A stretch of DNA of 5,806 bases from Sphingobacteriia bacterium (GCA_004294465.1 REAV01000121.1:1-5806), one strand, 5' to 3'; numbered from the stretch's first letter, positions 1 through 5,587 are shown. Made by a program: numbers and translations. The notes: a model not told the origin generated them from the sequence alone.

Positions 1-110
1 CCTTGACGCAGAAGCACCAACATTTTTTCCTCAATCATTCTCGGGAGGAGCAAATTTTTATACATCTCAATCAGTCTATCGTTCGAAAAAGACTGCCTAA
101 TAAATTCCAT
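1..110 (-). CDS. Thiamine-diphosphate-dependent 2-oxoacid dehydrogenase E1, N-terminal fragment
   Basis: This is the first 36 codons of a gene that leaves the window at the left edge. It starts at the ATG whose complement is at 108-110; an in-frame TGA lies a few codons upstream and no other ATG intervenes. The visible protein begins MEFIRQSFSNDR and continues with LLLPRMIEEKMLVLLRQ at residues 20-36. That stretch matches the first conserved helix of the E1 alpha component of pyruvate or branched-chain 2-oxoacid dehydrogenases, in the form common in Bacteroidota where alpha and beta are often fused. E1 decarboxylates a 2-oxoacid on thiamine diphosphate and passes the acyl group to the E2 lipoyl domain. 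The thiamine-diphosphate site lies outside the window, so substrate and fusion state cannot be read here. The gene stands behind its own terminator-bounded spacer, so it is probably transcribed independently of the Bax inhibitor gene. Confidence 0.72.
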   Translation of the reverse strand, partial: MEFIRQSFSNDRLIEMYKNLLLPRMIEEKMLVLLRQ

Positions 111-165
111 TTTCAAATCATTTATTCAAGCGTAAGTTAATGGTATTTGCGAAAGGTATAAAATG

Positions 166-192
166 AAAAAACCCCGCCGTAAGCAGGGTTTT
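166..192 (-). terminator. Rho-independent terminator after the Bax inhibitor gene
   Basis: Read on the minus strand, AAAACCC (189-192 plus 186-188) pairs with GGGTTTT (174-168). One A/C mismatch and a further GC/GC pair continue the stem, the loop is 5 nt (178-182), and the 3' side runs into six T residues (complement of 166-171). It lies 17 bp past the stop of the Bax inhibitor gene, so it should end that transcript and insulate the E1 gene downstream. The T-run is long only in the minus direction; on the plus strand it is four T, so plus-strand termination would be weaker. Confidence 0.85.
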
Positions 193-209
193 ACAATTCA
201 ATTCGCTAA

Positions 210-977
210 TTAATCTCGGCCACCTAATTTGCTCAATAGTTTAAGCATTTCAATATATAACCATACGATGGTTACCATCAATCCAAAAGCACCATACCAT
301 TCCATGAATTTAGGAGCCCCTCTTTCTGCACCTTGCTCGATCATATCAAAATCTAAAATCAAATTCAAAGCTGCAATGGCTACTACAAATAAGCTTATGC
401 CTATGCTTAGCATACTGCTATCGTACATGAAACTTACGTTTACACCAAATAGCCTTAATACCATTGTAAGCAAATAAAAAATACCAATACCTAATGTAGC
501 AGTAAAAATTACTGATTTAAAACGTTCGGTTGCATTGATGATTCTGAAATTGTATAAAATGAACATCGATATCGCAACACCAAAAGTTAAGCCAACCGCT
601 TGCATTACCAATCCTGGATATGATTTTGCAAAAGCCGCATTCATGATAACTGAAATACCACCAATGAAAAGCCCTTCTAATAAGGCATATAAAGGGGCCA
701 AAAATGGAGCCCAGTTTGGTTTAAAGCTGATAGCAATGGCTGTGATCAATCCTCCAAAAATGCCCACCATCATCAACACATTCATGGTGTCTTGTTTCAA
801 TTCTTCGAATAAATGCCAGTTGTAAGCAGCGCCTGCAATCAACATCAACATCATAAATCCAAATTTATTGATAGCGCCTCTTACTGTCATGGTGCCTTGT
901 AAACTGGCATCCATTTCTAAGCTTTTATCAAACATTTTCTCTGTAAGAGTAGGGTTACCTGATTTAAAAATTGCCAT
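210..977 (-). CDS. Bax inhibitor-1/YccA family integral membrane protein (Bax1-I type)
   Basis: A 255-aa multi-pass inner-membrane protein. After a polar N-terminus of about 33 residues there are seven hydrophobic segments, at roughly 34-52, 66-84, 91-113, 122-142, 154-177, 188-208 and 228-248. Family marks include YALLEGLFIGGIS (97-109), LDFDMIEQGAERGAPKFMEW (208-227) and a C-terminal WLYIEMLKLL helix. Bacterial relatives of BI-1 (YetJ in Bacillus) act as pH-sensitive calcium leak channels gated by paired acidic residues. D209 or D211 in TM6 and E243 in TM7 are plausible equivalents here, but that is inference. The actual role in this organism is unknown. I chose the ATG at 977 (MAIFKSGNPTLTEKMF) because family members begin this way. 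The longer reading frame from 1070 would add 31 residues without family character that overlap the deacetylase coding region. A TAAATTTG -7 box stands just upstream, and there is no Shine-Dalgarno sequence. It lies 25 bp downstream of the deacetylase gene and ends in a strong terminator. Confidence 0.9.
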   Translation of the reverse strand: MAIFKSGNPTLTEKMFDKSLEMDASLQGTMTVRGAINKFGFMMLMLIAGAAYNWHLFEELKQDTMNVLMMVGIFGGLITAIAISFKPNWAPFLAPLYALLEGLFIGGISVIMNAAFAKSYPGLVMQAVGLTFGVAISMFILYNFRIINATERFKSVIFTATLGIGIFYLLTMVLRLFGVNVSFMYDSSMLSIGISLFVVAIAALNLILDFDMIEQGAERGAPKFMEWYGAFGLMVTIVWLYIEMLKLLSKLGGRD

Positions 978-997
978 AGTAATTATTTTTCTGTTTT

Positions 998-1005
998 CAA
1001 ATTTA
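998..1005 (-). promoter_or_regulatory. Candidate Bacteroidota -7 box for the Bax inhibitor gene
   Basis: The minus strand reads TAAATTTG, an exact match to TAnnTTTG, 20 bp before the ATG at 977. Its first three bases are the TAA stop codon of the deacetylase gene. A TTTG lies upstream but about 29 bp away, too far for a standard -33 element, so support comes mainly from the -7 box and its position. Confidence 0.45.
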
Positions 1006-1842
1006 CAATAAAGAAAATTGATGATCGATCGTTTCAAACATATAATTGGGATGTTGTTTGAGCAAAACAATCATTTTTCGAAGTGAATCCAGGTCTTCCG
1101 GACGATGAAAAATACGCTCATGGGTGAGTAAAACCAAGTGATTTTTGGTAAAAGTTTCGTTTTTATCCAAAAGGTCCACTATTTGATTGGTCATTTGTTC
1201 CGCTGATTGAACTGGTCTTCCTGTTTTTGGGCCAAATGACCATTCACAATCCCATCCAATAATATTGAATCCCAAAGAATCAAGCCCATGACAAACAGCG
1301 CTCACTAAATGTGATTTTTTTGTACTGTCTTTTAGCACCCAGGCATTGTTTCCCGGGAGGCGAATGATTTTATAGGGCACTTTTAATGTGTCTTGTGCTC
1401 TTATAAATTCAGCCACAGTTTGATCTGCATGCATATAAAATGATTGGTATTTGCCCAATGCATGTGTATAGCTATGGTTGGCCAGTAAAAATTGAGGGTA
1501 TGTATTTTTAATTTTAGCAACTATATCGTTGCCATCTTTTCTCATCTGAGAATGCAATCCAACCATGAAATATGTGGCTTTAATGCCATTGTCTCTAATT
1601 ACTCCAAATGTTTCTAAAGTTCCATGTTGAGGACCATCATCAAAAGTCAGGTAAATGTATTTTTTAGCTGTATCGTAAACAAATGGGGATCGATCAAATT
1701 TTCCTATTGAAAGGCTTATTGTTGCTTGATTTGCCTGATGCTCTTCAATGGGGGCAGGTGTTTCATCATTGATTATTTTCATCTCACATGCTCCCAACAG
1801 TATCACCAAAACGCCCAAAAAACCATATAAAAACTGCTTCAC
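1003..1842 (-). CDS. Lipoprotein polysaccharide deacetylase (NodB homology domain, CE4)
   Basis: A 279-aa predicted lipoprotein. A short basic start and hydrophobic core lead to a lipobox LGAC with Cys19, so the mature enzyme should be lipid-anchored after signal peptidase II cleavage. A linker of about 40 residues precedes the NodB domain (about 62-275). Metal-dependent deacetylase motifs are present in order: TFDDGP (66-71, catalytic base and metal Asp68/69), HSYTH (metal His123 and His127), RLPGN (161-165), GWDCEW (196-201) and LLTHE (238-242, His241). CE4 enzymes remove N-acetyl, sometimes O-acetyl, groups from peptidoglycan, chitin or other polysaccharides; the substrate cannot be told from sequence. 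The start is GTG: the next Met is residue 21, after the lipobox, and an in-frame TAA lies five codons upstream, so the signal peptide forces this choice. An AAG sits directly before the GTG but there is no properly spaced ribosome binding site. The gene is divergent from korA and lies 25 bp upstream of the Bax inhibitor gene, with which it may be co-transcribed. Confidence 0.88.
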   Translation of the reverse strand: MKQFLYGFLGVLVILLGACEMKIINDETPAPIEEHQANQATISLSIGKFDRSPFVYDTAKKYIYLTFDDGPQHGTLETFGVIRDNGIKATYFMVGLHSQMRKDGNDIVAKIKNTYPQFLLANHSYTHALGKYQSFYMHADQTVAEFIRAQDTLKVPYKIIRLPGNNAWVLKDSTKKSHLVSAVCHGLDSLGFNIIGWDCEWSFGPKTGRPVQSAEQMTNQIVDLLDKNETFTKNHLVLLTHERIFHRPEDLDSLRKMIVLLKQHPNYMFETIDHQFSLL

Positions 1843-1952
1843 CTTAATGCTTGTTTAACTTTCCTTCAAAATCTACTGCAAATAAAGGTCCAATTTCTAA
1901 AAAAAAGAGAAAAAGATGCCTAAAGGGCAGAATAAATAAGCATCAGAAATAC

Positions 1953-1960
1953 TACCTTCG
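1953..1960 (+). promoter_or_regulatory. Candidate -7 box for korA
   Basis: TACCTTCG differs from TAnnTTTG at one base and ends 17 bp before the korA ATG, which would give a leader of about 10 nt. No clear TTTG or TTG is found 17-23 bp upstream, so the call is weak. The rest of the 135-bp divergent spacer shows no clear operator, riboswitch or RNA gene. Confidence 0.35.
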
Positions 1961-1977
1961 TCAGACAACAAGAATCA

Positions 1978-3834
1978 ATGAATATTAAAGAAGAAGTTTT
2001 ACAGAATGTAGTCATTAAGTTCGCCGGAGATAGCGGAGATGGTATGCAGTTGACTGGTCAGCAGTTTACGAACAATACTGCCATGTTAGGTATTGACTTG
2101 GCAACTTTTCCAGATTTCCCCGCTGAGATCCGTGCTCCAATAGGTACACTACCTGGGGTGAGTGGATTCCAGTTGCATTTCTCCTCTAATAAAGTATTTA
2201 CACCTGGTGATATTGCAGATGTGTTGGTTGCCATGAATGCAGCAGCATTGAAAGTGAATATGAAAGCCATCAAACCGGGTGGAAAAATCATTGCGAATAT
2301 TGATGGATTCGATGCAAAGAATTTGCGCTTGGCTAACTATCCGGAAGGAGTAAATCCTTTGGAAGATGGAAGCTTAGATTCTTTTGAAGTAATCAAAATT
2401 GATGTAACTAAATTAACACGTGAATCGCTGAAAGACTTTACAGACTTAGGTGTTAAAGAACGCGACCGTGCAAAAAATATGTTTGTATTGGGCTATATCT
2501 ATTGGATGTACAATAGAAGCTTGGAGAATACAATAGATTTCTTGAAAGAGAAGTTTGGTAAAAAAGACCATATCCTTCAGAGTAATATTAAAGTGTTGCA
2601 GGCTGGATATAATTATGGAGATACTACTGAAACTTTTGCTGCAAGATATACCGTGGAGAAGGCTAAAATGGCTCCAGGAGTTTATCGCAGTATTATGGGT
2701 AATCAGTCTTTGGCAATGGGATTGATTGCAGCCAGCGAAAAAAGTGGGTTGCCTTTGTTTTTAGGATCTTATCCTATCACACCAGCATCTGATATTTTAC
2801 ACGACTTAAGTAAGCACAAAGCTTTTGGAGTTCGTACATTTCAAGCGGAAGATGAGATTGCTGCCATCACATCGGCCATTGGCGCTAGTTATGGTGGTGC
2901 ATTAGGCGTAACTACTACATCTGGTCCGGGAATGGCATTGAAGGCAGAAGCCATGGGTTTAGCAGTGATGATGGAATTGCCTTTAGTAATTGTAAATATT
3001 CAGCGTGGAGGCCCTTCAACAGGTTTGCCTACCAAAACAGAGCAGAGTGATTTGATGCAAGCTTATTATGGTAGAAACGGAGAATGTCCGATGCCAATTA
3101 TTTCTACAGCTACACCAAGTGATTGTTTTGATGTTGCGTATGAAGCAGTAAGAATTGCGGTACAACATATGACACCGGTTATTTTATTGAGTGATGGTTA
3201 TATTGCCAATGGTGCAGAGCCTTGGAAGTTTCCACAGTCTGCAGACTTAGCTCCAATAGAAGTATCCTATAAAAATGGATTGGATGAGGGCGAAGAAAAA
3301 TTCATGTCCTATAAAAGAAATGAAAAATTAGCCAGACCATGGGCTATACCAGGAACAGCAGGTTTAGAACATCGTGTGGGTGGATTAGAAAAACAAGACA
3401 TCACAGGAAATATCAGTTACGATTCTGATAACCACCAGCATATGGTGAAGACGCGTCAGGCTAAAGTAGATAAGGTGGCTGATTATATTCCTTTGCAAAA
3501 AATTGAGTGTGGTGCAGAAAAAGGAAAAGTATTGGTATTGGGCTGGGGGTCTACATTTGGTGCGATTAAAAGTGCGGTGTTAGATTTGATTGCCGAAGGT
3601 CATTCTGTGAGTCATGCACATATTCGTTATATACGACCATTCCCTAAAAATCTAGGAGATATCATCAAGAATTTTGATCATGTATTGATTCCAGAAATTA
3701 ATAATGGACAGTTAATCAAAATTATCCGTGATGAATATTTTGTAGATGCAAAAGGCTACAATAAGATTATGGGTATTCCTATTACCAAGGGAGAATTGAT
3801 AACAGCTGTGAAAGAATTATTAGTGAAGAATTAA
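1978..3834 (+). CDS. korA: 2-oxoglutarate:ferredoxin oxidoreductase, fused gamma-alpha subunit
   Basis: A 618-aa cytosolic subunit of a 2-oxoacid:acceptor oxidoreductase, which oxidatively decarboxylates a 2-oxoacid with CoA to acyl-CoA, passing electrons to ferredoxin. Residues about 10-210 are the gamma domain, opened by KFAGDSGDGMQLTG (14-27). Residues about 235-420 are the alpha pyrimidine-binding domain with GSYPITPAS (263-271), AEDEIAA (290-296), TTTSGPG (312-318) and RGGPSTGLPTKTEQSDL (343-359). A C-terminal domain (about 517-610) has VLVLGWGSTFGAI and HIRYIRPFP. The GLEHRVGGLEK segment (462-472) and the fused gamma-alpha order fit the 2-oxoglutarate (Kor) type, as in mycobacterial KorAB, better than pyruvate enzymes. 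No cysteine cluster is present, as expected: thiamine diphosphate and the Fe-S cluster are on the beta subunit. The length is normal for the family. The usual korB partner does not follow within the window. The ATG at 1978 has no Shine-Dalgarno sequence but the protein begins where homologues do. Family certainty is high; 2-oxoglutarate specificity is moderate. Confidence 0.93.
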   Translation: MNIKEEVLQNVVIKFAGDSGDGMQLTGQQFTNNTAMLGIDLATFPDFPAEIRAPIGTLPGVSGFQLHFSSNKVFTPGDIADVLVAMNAAALKVNMKAIKPGGKIIANIDGFDAKNLRLANYPEGVNPLEDGSLDSFEVIKIDVTKLTRESLKDFTDLGVKERDRAKNMFVLGYIYWMYNRSLENTIDFLKEKFGKKDHILQSNIKVLQAGYNYGDTTETFAARYTVEKAKMAPGVYRSIMGNQSLAMGLIAASEKSGLPLFLGSYPITPASDILHDLSKHKAFGVRTFQAEDEIAAITSAIGASYGGALGVTTTSGPGMALKAEAMGLAVMMELPLVIVNIQRGGPSTGLPTKTEQSDLMQAYYGRNGECPMPIISTATPSDCFDVAYEAVRIAVQHMTPVILLSDGYIANGAEPWKFPQSADLAPIEVSYKNGLDEGEEKFMSYKRNEKLARPWAIPGTAGLEHRVGGLEKQDITGNISYDSDNHQHMVKTRQAKVDKVADYIPLQKIECGAEKGKVLVLGWGSTFGAIKSAVLDLIAEGHSVSHAHIRYIRPFPKNLGDIIKNFDHVLIPEINNGQLIKIIRDEYFVDAKGYNKIMGIPITKGELITAVKELLVKN

Positions 3835-3846
3835 GAATTAAAAATT
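3826..3846 (+). repeat. AT-rich tandem heptamer at the korA 3' end
   Basis: Three head-to-tail 7-mers, AAGAATT, AAGAATT and AAAAATT, straddle the korA stop codon (3832-3834). The second copy also starts a weak inverted repeat, AAGAAT at 3833-3838 with ATTCTT at 3851-3856. The stem is AT-rich and short with no proper T-run, so I do not call it a terminator. Confidence 0.5.
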
Positions 3847-3886
3847 AGTTATTCTTTGCTCGAATGATTACTGTAATTAATGTTTC

Positions 3887-4210
3887 ATGCATTTAGATGA
3901 AATTCGGGAGTATTGTTTGAGCAAGCCAGGGGTAGAAGAAGCGCTTCCTTTTGGTCCTGATGTATTGGTGTATAAAGTGAAGGGCAAATTATTTTTGCTT
4001 ACTGGCTTTGACAATGATCCTGTTCAATTCAATGTAAAATGTGATCCCGAAAAAGCTATTGAACTCCGAGAAGAATTTCCAGACACAGTGCTACCCGGTT
4101 ATCACATGAACAAGAAACATTGGAATACGGTGTTGGTGAATGGTGTTTTATCTGCAAAGCAATTGCGAGCAATGATCGATGAGTCTTATGCTTTGGTTTT
4201 GAAAAAATGA
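3887..4210 (+). CDS. MmcQ/YjbR family protein
   Basis: A 107-aa soluble protein of the MmcQ/YjbR family (DUF419), small single-domain proteins with a CyaY-like fold that are often labelled DNA-binding, though their function is poorly established. Family features are the opening MHLDEIREYCLSKPG, the PFGPD turn (21-25), KGKLFLLTG (32-40), the PVQFNVKCDPEKA strand and helix (45-57) and PGYHMNKKHWNTV (70-82), which is the most conserved part. Length is complete and typical (about 105-120 aa). The ATG at 3887 gives the expected N-terminus. Another ATG at 3880 is in a different frame and stops after six codons. It lies 52 bp after korA on the same strand without a clear terminator between, so read-through from korA is possible; no strong promoter of its own is visible. 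Nothing links it functionally to korA. Confidence 0.88.
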   Translation: MHLDEIREYCLSKPGVEEALPFGPDVLVYKVKGKLFLLTGFDNDPVQFNVKCDPEKAIELREEFPDTVLPGYHMNKKHWNTVLVNGVLSAKQLRAMIDESYALVLKK

Positions 4211-4232
4211 TTTCCCTCTATTTCTGCGGTAT

Positions 4233-4264
4233 ATACTTAATGTAAAAACAAGTATGTTCATTAA
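4233..4264 (+). other. Interleaved inverted repeats upstream of the hicA promoter
   Basis: Two 6-bp inverted repeats overlap. ATACTT (4233-4238) pairs with AAGTAT (4250-4255), and TTAATG (4237-4242) pairs with CATTAA (4259-4264). Both lie just upstream of the -33 element at 4273. They could be further binding sites for the HicB repressor or mutually exclusive hairpins, but arms this short arise easily by chance in AT-rich DNA. Confidence 0.25.
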
Positions 4265-4272
4265 TTTCACCT

Positions 4273-4301
4273 TTTGATAAGTAATAAATATATTACCTTT
4301 G
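4273..4301 (+). promoter_or_regulatory. Bacteroidota-type promoter of hicAB
   Basis: A TTTG at 4273-4276 (-33 element) and TACCTTTG at 4294-4301 (exact TAnnTTTG -7 box) are separated by 17 bp, within the accepted range. This is one of the two best complete promoters in the window and lies at the head of the hicA-hicB pair. The transcript would start a few bases beyond 4301, that is, downstream of the TTG that begins the hicA frame (see hicA). Confidence 0.65.
4281..4296 (+). promoter_or_regulatory. Candidate HicB operator within the hicAB promoter
   Basis: GTAATAAATATATTAC has 6-bp perfect arms (GTAATA and TATTAC) around a 4-bp AATA spacer. It fills the gap between the -33 and -7 elements and overlaps the first bases of the -7 box. 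HicB antitoxins with a helix-turn-helix domain repress their own promoter by binding such dyads. The assignment to HicB is inference from position and symmetry. Confidence 0.5.
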
Positions 4302-4484
4302 AAATGTAGTGAATTAATAAGAATGCTTTCTAGAGCAGGCTGGTTTGTTGTAAGGCAGTCTGGGAGTCATATGATAATGAAGCATTCGGAAAAGAAAGGA
4401 ACGATCGTTGTTCCAAATCATGGAAGTCAAGAAATTGGTAAGGGGCTGGAGAATAAAATAAAACATGCTGCTGGTCTAAAATAG
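4299..4484 (+). CDS. hicA: HicA family mRNA interferase toxin
   Basis: A 61-aa protein of the HicA/YcfA family, a small dsRBD-like RNase that cleaves mRNA independently of the ribosome and is neutralised by HicB. It has the N-terminal helix KCSELIRMLSRAGW, the core VVRQSGSHMIMKH (17-29) with catalytic His24 in the conserved GSH, the strand GTIVVPNHGSQEI (34-46) with the typical VPxH, and a final helix ending in AAGLK. It is full length against the usual 60 or so residues and the active-site His is intact. The start is uncertain. Homologues suggest the first residue is the TTG at 4299, but that TTG is the last three bases of the -7 box. The next ATG is at 4323 and would remove eight residues including part of helix 1. 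An in-frame TAA at 4278 excludes an earlier ATG. hicB follows after 6 bp, the standard toxin-first order. Confidence 0.85.
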   Translation: MKCSELIRMLSRAGWFVVRQSGSHMIMKHSEKKGTIVVPNHGSQEIGKGLENKIKHAAGLK

Positions 4485-4490
4485 TATATT

Positions 4491-4868
4491 ATGAAAGTTG
4501 AAATGATTGTTGAAAAAACCAAGACTGGGTATTCTGCATACGCAGTTAAGTATAATGTATTCACAACTGGAAAATCACTTCAGCAGTTAAAGAAAAATAT
4601 GCTAGAATCAATCAATTTATTTTTTGAAGAATCTGGTAAAACTGCAATTGATATTCAACAATTAAAAATCACACTTGATTTGCCACAGTTCTTCTCTTTT
4701 TATAAAGTGCTTAATGCAAAAGCTTTATCAGAAAGGATAGGAATGAATCAAAGTTTATTAGCTCAGTACATTAGTGGCAATAAAATTCCTTCATTACAAC
4801 AAACTAAACGAATACTTGATGGTGTGAGGGAAGTTGGTAAGGAGTTGGCTGAAATAAATTTCCGATAG
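4491..4868 (+). CDS. hicB: HicB family antitoxin with C-terminal helix-turn-helix
   Basis: A 125-aa partner of HicA, begun by an ATG 6 bp after the hicA stop. Residues 1 to about 62 form the partial RNase H-like HicB fold: MKVEMIVEKTKTGYSAYA is the first hairpin, followed by VFTTGKSLQQLKKNMLESI (23-41), the family's characteristic TxGkTLeEAkxN-type helix. Residues about 73-115 form a Cro/XRE-type helix-turn-helix: LNAKALSERIGMNQSLLAQY, then ISGNKIPSLQQTKRIL. The N-terminal half blocks the toxin active site in known HicAB complexes; the DNA-binding half gives autoregulation. The likely target is the dyad at 4281-4296 in the promoter. The loop before VFTTG is shorter than in many HicB proteins, but the module looks intact. 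The stop is only 25 bp from the converging nth stop. Confidence 0.85.
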   Translation: MKVEMIVEKTKTGYSAYAVKYNVFTTGKSLQQLKKNMLESINLFFEESGKTAIDIQQLKITLDLPQFFSFYKVLNAKALSERIGMNQSLLAQYISGNKIPSLQQTKRILDGVREVGKELAEINFR

Positions 4869-4893
4869 TTCAAGCTTTGTTGTAATAATTTCT

Positions 4894-5532
4894 TTAAAAC
4901 TTCCCATACCCCTTACACCATTCCTTCAAGCCACATTCAGTGCATTTAGGGCTTCTGGCTAAACAGGTATAACGCCCATGTAATATCAACCAATGATGCG
5001 CACGATGCACTTGCGTTGGAGGAATATGTTTGATCAATTCTTTTTCAACAGCTAAAGGTGTTGTTGCTTTAGTGCTAACCAAACCTAATCGATGGCTTAC
5101 CCTGAACACATGGGTATCTACTGCCATATTGGGTTGCTCATCAATTACACTGGTGATTACATTGGCGGTTTTTCGGCCAACACCGGGTAATTGTACCAAT
5201 TCATCTACCGTCATAGGCACTTCGCCACCAAACTTATCCAATAGCATATTAGACATGCCAATTAAATGTTTGGTTTTATTATTCGGGTATGAGATGCTTT
5301 TAATTAACGGAAATAAATCATCGAAACTGGCTTTCGACATTTTTTGTGGACTGGGGTACTCTTTGAAAATATTCGGTGTTGTTAAATTCACCCGCTTATC
5401 GGTGCACTGAGCAGAAAGTATAACGGCCACCAATAATTGAAATGGGTTGTCGTACACCAATTCAGTTTCTGCAATAGGAGTGGTTTCTAGAAAATAATTA
5501 ATCACTTGTGCATAACGTTCCTTCTTGGTCAT
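4894..5532 (-). CDS. nth: Endonuclease III (DNA glycosylase/AP lyase)
   Basis: A 212-aa base excision repair enzyme that removes oxidised pyrimidines and cleaves the abasic site by beta-elimination. The SAQCTD segment (40-45) and the helix-hairpin-helix LPGVGRKTAN (115-124) are present, with catalytic Lys121 and catalytic Asp139 in VDTHV. The C-terminal [4Fe-4S] loop is complete: Cys190, Cys197, Cys200 and Cys206 in C-x6-C-x2-C-x5-C spacing. Catalytic positions sit one residue from those of E. coli Nth (Lys120, Asp138; 211 aa), so the protein is full length. This numbering uses the ATG at 5532. A frame extended to a TTG at 5538 would add only two residues, and that TTG is part of a TAAATTTG -7 box, so it is not a credible start. 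With the box 3 bp from the ATG, the mRNA is probably leaderless or nearly so. The gene converges with hicB. Confidence 0.95.
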   Translation of the reverse strand: MTKKERYAQVINYFLETTPIAETELVYDNPFQLLVAVILSAQCTDKRVNLTTPNIFKEYPSPQKMSKASFDDLFPLIKSISYPNNKTKHLIGMSNMLLDKFGGEVPMTVDELVQLPGVGRKTANVITSVIDEQPNMAVDTHVFRVSHRLGLVSTKATTPLAVEKELIKHIPPTQVHRAHHWLILHGRYTCLARSPKCTECGLKEWCKGYGKF

Positions 5533-5535
5533 GCA

Positions 5536-5567
5536 CAAATTTAACAGTTAATGGTAATATTCATCAA
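5536..5567 (-). promoter_or_regulatory. Promoter of nth
   Basis: On the minus strand TTG (complement of 5565-5567) is followed after 21 bp by TAAATTTG (5543-5536), an exact -7 box. The box ends 3 bp before the nth ATG. A TTAAC-A-GTTAA dyad at 5541-5551 overlaps the upstream edge of the box and could be an operator, though it is short and AT-rich. Confidence 0.6.
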
Positions 5568-5587
5568 TACTATTGAAGCATCAACAA

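Noticed and set aside
139..160. Possible promoter for the E1 gene (TACCTTTC and TAACTTAC on the minus strand)
   Set aside because: Both deviate from the -7 consensus and neither has a well-placed TTG upstream. A promoter must exist after the terminator, but I cannot place it.
229..825. Plus-strand frames opposite the Bax inhibitor gene (229-477 and 535-825)
   Set aside because: They are antisense shadows of a clear seven-helix membrane protein, with no recognisable domains and no promoter or ribosome binding site.
978..1070. 31-residue N-terminal extension of the Bax inhibitor frame
   Set aside because: It overlaps the end of the deacetylase gene, lacks family similarity, and family members start at MAxFKSGNP, which here is the ATG at 977. 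A -7 box also lies inside the extension.
1867..1875. Possible -7 box (TAGATTTT on the minus strand) for the deacetylase
   Set aside because: One mismatch to TAnnTTTG and no -33 partner at the right spacing; indistinguishable from AT-rich background.
1916..1939. Seven-codon ATG frame in the korA upstream spacer, considered as a leader peptide
   Set aside because: No run of regulatory codons, no attenuator hairpin and no ribosome binding site; it also lies upstream of the candidate -7 box.
2058..2291. Minus-strand frame inside korA
   Set aside because: An antisense shadow of a highly conserved coding region; no family resemblance.
3833..3856. AAGAAT/ATTCTT hairpin after korA as a terminator
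   Set aside because: Six AT-rich pairs with a 12-nt loop and only a TTT after the stem; too weak for an intrinsic terminator.
4211..4868. hicAB segment as part of an insertion sequence, integron cassette or phage
   Set aside because: No transposase, integrase, att-like direct repeats or terminal inverted repeats could be seen around it.
5030..5410. Plus-strand 126-codon frame opposite nth
   Set aside because: It mirrors the conserved nth coding sequence, and its translation has no recognisable domain.
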